15,387 bases of DNA, from assembly GCA_964489735.1 (NCBI GenBank), contig CAZBAL010000035.1, forward strand, positions 1 through 15,387, given 5' to 3'. Within the stretch, counting starts at the first letter, position 1. Each line of letters begins with the position of its first letter. The notes beneath the pieces are model-generated. The model had not been told where the DNA came from, searched no databases, and was given only the letters and a program-made list of their open reading frames with translations. The translations under genes and the position numbers were made by a program. The stretch comes from Andreesenia sp964489735 (GTDB lineage Bacteria; Bacillota; Clostridia; Tissierellales; Gottschalkiaceae). This document shows positions 13,933 through 15,387 of the stretch, piece by piece.

Positions 13933-15315
13933 CTATTTTCCGATACAGAAATCAGAAAATATTCTATCTATAATATCCTCTCCACTGGTATCTCCCGTTA
14001 TTGCACCGATATTCATCCAGCAGTCTTTTATATCCACTTCAATACAGTCAATCGATATATCCATATTGAGCGCATCAATAGCATCCAGTATGTTTTCTCT
14101 TGCCGCAATCAGAAGGTTTTTCTGTCTCAAGTTTGTGACTATGGTGTCATCTTCTACTCTTATCTGATTGCTGAAGAACATATCATTAACTATCTCTTCT
14201 ATTCTGTCAATTCCATAGTCATTGACTATAGAAATTCCTACAATCTCATTCTCAGGCATCATAACCTTAAGTTCGCTCTCTTTTAACACAGGGTTCAAAT
14301 CCTGCTTGTTGAGAAGAACTATGGATTTCTTATCCTCAATGAGGTTTATGATCTCGATATCTTCATCATCCAGTTTTCTAGACGAATCAAATATAGCAAT
14401 AACCAGATCAGCCTCTTCAAGCGCAGATTTAGCCCTGTCAATTCCGATTTTCTCAACCTGATCATCTGTCTCTCTTATTCCAGCCGTGTCGACTATTCTC
14501 AGAGGAACACCGTTTATGTTCACAAACTCCTCTATTACATCCCTTGTAGTTCCAGGTATATCTGTAACTATAGCTCTTTCATCACCAATAAGTTTGTTCA
14601 TAAGTGAAGATTTCCCTACATTCGGTTTTCCAAGAATTACAGTTTTTATTCCATCCTTAATAATTCTTCCAGTATCTGCTGTGTTAATAAGTCTCTGTAT
14701 ATTTTCTAAAATTAGCTCCGCTTTTTCCATCAGTTCTTTATTAGGAGTTGTTTCAACATCATGTTCTGCAAAATCAATTGATGCTTCTATGTGGGCAAGC
14801 ATATCTACCAGCATATCTTTTATTATAGAAACTTCTCTGCTTATACTCCCTCCAAGCTGATTCAACGACATCTGAAAATTAGACTCATTCTTCGCCTTTA
14901 TCAGATCCATAACCGCTTCAGCCTGAGACAAGTCGATTCTTCCGTTCAGAAAAGCTCTTTTTGTGAACTCTCCTCTTTCAGCAAGTCTCGCACCAGATTT
15001 TAAAACTAAATCTAAAATTCTCTTTACAGATATTACTCCACCGTGACAGTGAATCTCCACCAGGTTTTCCTGTGTATAAGTTCTTGGACTTTTCATATAT
15101 ACTGCCATAACTTCATCCACAATTTTTCCGTTCTCGGGGTTATACACATGCCCATAGTTCAATTTCTTCTCTTCTAATTCAGTCAATCTATCTCTTTTAG
15201 GGTTTTTAAAAAGTCTGTCCGCTATTGAAAAAGACTTATCCCCACTTATTCTGATTATACCTATTCCACCTTCTCCAGGCGGAGTTGCAATTGCTGCAAT
15301 AGTATCCGTATCCAA
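13933..15315 (-). CDS. mnmE: MnmE (TrmE), tRNA modification GTPase
   Basis: MnmE is the potassium-activated GTPase partner of MnmG in U34 modification. I choose a TTG start (460 residues, beginning DTDTIAAIATPPGEG) because GAGGTGG sits 7 nt upstream and the protein then begins where the family does. An ATG ten codons earlier (15345) lacks a ribosome binding site and would add NILWRGGKN, which is just the translated Shine-Dalgarno region. The N-terminal formyl-THF-binding domain is followed by a helical domain carrying the G domain: GKPNVGKS (229-236), TTRD (256-259), DTAG (276-279), NKQD (336-339). The C-terminal CIGK with the catalytic cysteine is intact. Confidence 0.97.
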   Translation of the reverse strand: MDTDTIAAIATPPGEGGIGIIRISGDKSFSIADRLFKNPKRDRLTELEEKKLNYGHVYNPENGKIVDEVMAVYMKSPRTYTQENLVEIHCHGGVISVKRILDLVLKSGARLAERGEFTKRAFLNGRIDLSQAEAVMDLIKAKNESNFQMSLNQLGGSISREVSIIKDMLVDMLAHIEASIDFAEHDVETTPNKELMEKAELILENIQRLINTADTGRIIKDGIKTVILGKPNVGKSSLMNKLIGDERAIVTDIPGTTRDVIEEFVNINGVPLRIVDTAGIRETDDQVEKIGIDRAKSALEEADLVIAIFDSSRKLDDEDIEIINLIEDKKSIVLLNKQDLNPVLKESELKVMMPENEIVGISIVNDYGIDRIEEIVNDMFFSNQIRVEDDTIVTNLRQKNLLIAARENILDAIDALNMDISIDCIEVDIKDCWMNIGAITGDTSGEDIIDRIFSDFCIGK

Positions 15316-15387
15316 ATTTTTTCCACCTCTCCAGAGTATGTTCATAATATACTTATAATCTCTATTTTATCAAATTTATTGAATTTT

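Noticed and set aside
13730..14167. Long plus-strand reading frame (145 codons), and another at 14486-14860
   Set aside because: They lie antisense to highly conserved parts of mnmG and mnmE, have no ribosome binding site or recognisable domain, and have low-complexity Ser/Ile-rich translations.
1..15387. parS site (TGTTTCACGTGAAACA-like) in the window
   Set aside because: I found no CACGTG core on reading through, so no parS is claimed here despite parB.

Overview
The window is a compact, A+T-rich stretch of a low-G+C Gram-positive chromosome. It is most likely from an anaerobic, amino-acid- or purine-fermenting Clostridia lineage (Peptostreptococcaceae/Gottschalkia-like), though I cannot name the species. 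Supporting signs are strong AGGAGG-type ribosome binding sites, the mnmE-mnmG-rsmG-parB order found beside oriC in Firmicutes, a selenocysteine formate dehydrogenase, and many Fe-S proteins. Every credible gene lies on the minus strand, so the text reads from high to low coordinates.

Right third (15315-9515): mnmE, mnmG, rsmG, parB and a phzF-family gene form one tight operon with gaps of 14 nt, -4 nt, 60 nt and 13 nt. mnmE/mnmG modify tRNA wobble uridine and rsmG methylates 16S rRNA. The ParB has the parS-type reading residues but no N-terminal ParA-contacting tail, and no parA follows. The PhzF-like protein lacks two of the usual active-site residues. A large-loop terminator with a T7 tract ends this unit.

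Middle (9514-5683): a 374-bp non-coding region holds a good promoter (TTGACT-17-TAAACT) overlapped by a 14-bp inverted repeat. It precedes hylC, hylB and hylA, which encode a NuoE-like subunit, a NuoF-like flavoprotein with extra ferredoxin domains, and a NuoG-N-terminus-like Fe-S subunit.

Left third (5436-198): fdhF is interrupted by an in-frame UGA followed at the right distance by a bacterial SECIS hairpin with a GGUCU loop. It is therefore a single 894-residue selenoprotein, not two genes. Downstream in the same direction are a rubrerythrin-like diiron protein, mogA, mobA and fdhD, which adenylate molybdopterin, attach GMP and sulfurate the cofactor. At the left edge a new gene begins with a signal peptide (13 codons visible).

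Taken together, hylCBA-fdhF has the same order as the electron-bifurcating, NAD+/ferredoxin-linked formate dehydrogenase of Clostridium acidurici (hylCBA-fdhF2). The window thus carries a whole formate dehydrogenase module: electron-transfer subunits, Sec catalytic subunit, cofactor maturation genes and probably the start of an oxyanion transporter gene. A 10-mer, GGGTATATAT, occurs three times (minus strand), all in non-coding DNA beside the Mo/W genes, and is a candidate shared regulatory element. I see no mobile elements, CRISPR arrays, rRNA or tRNA genes.
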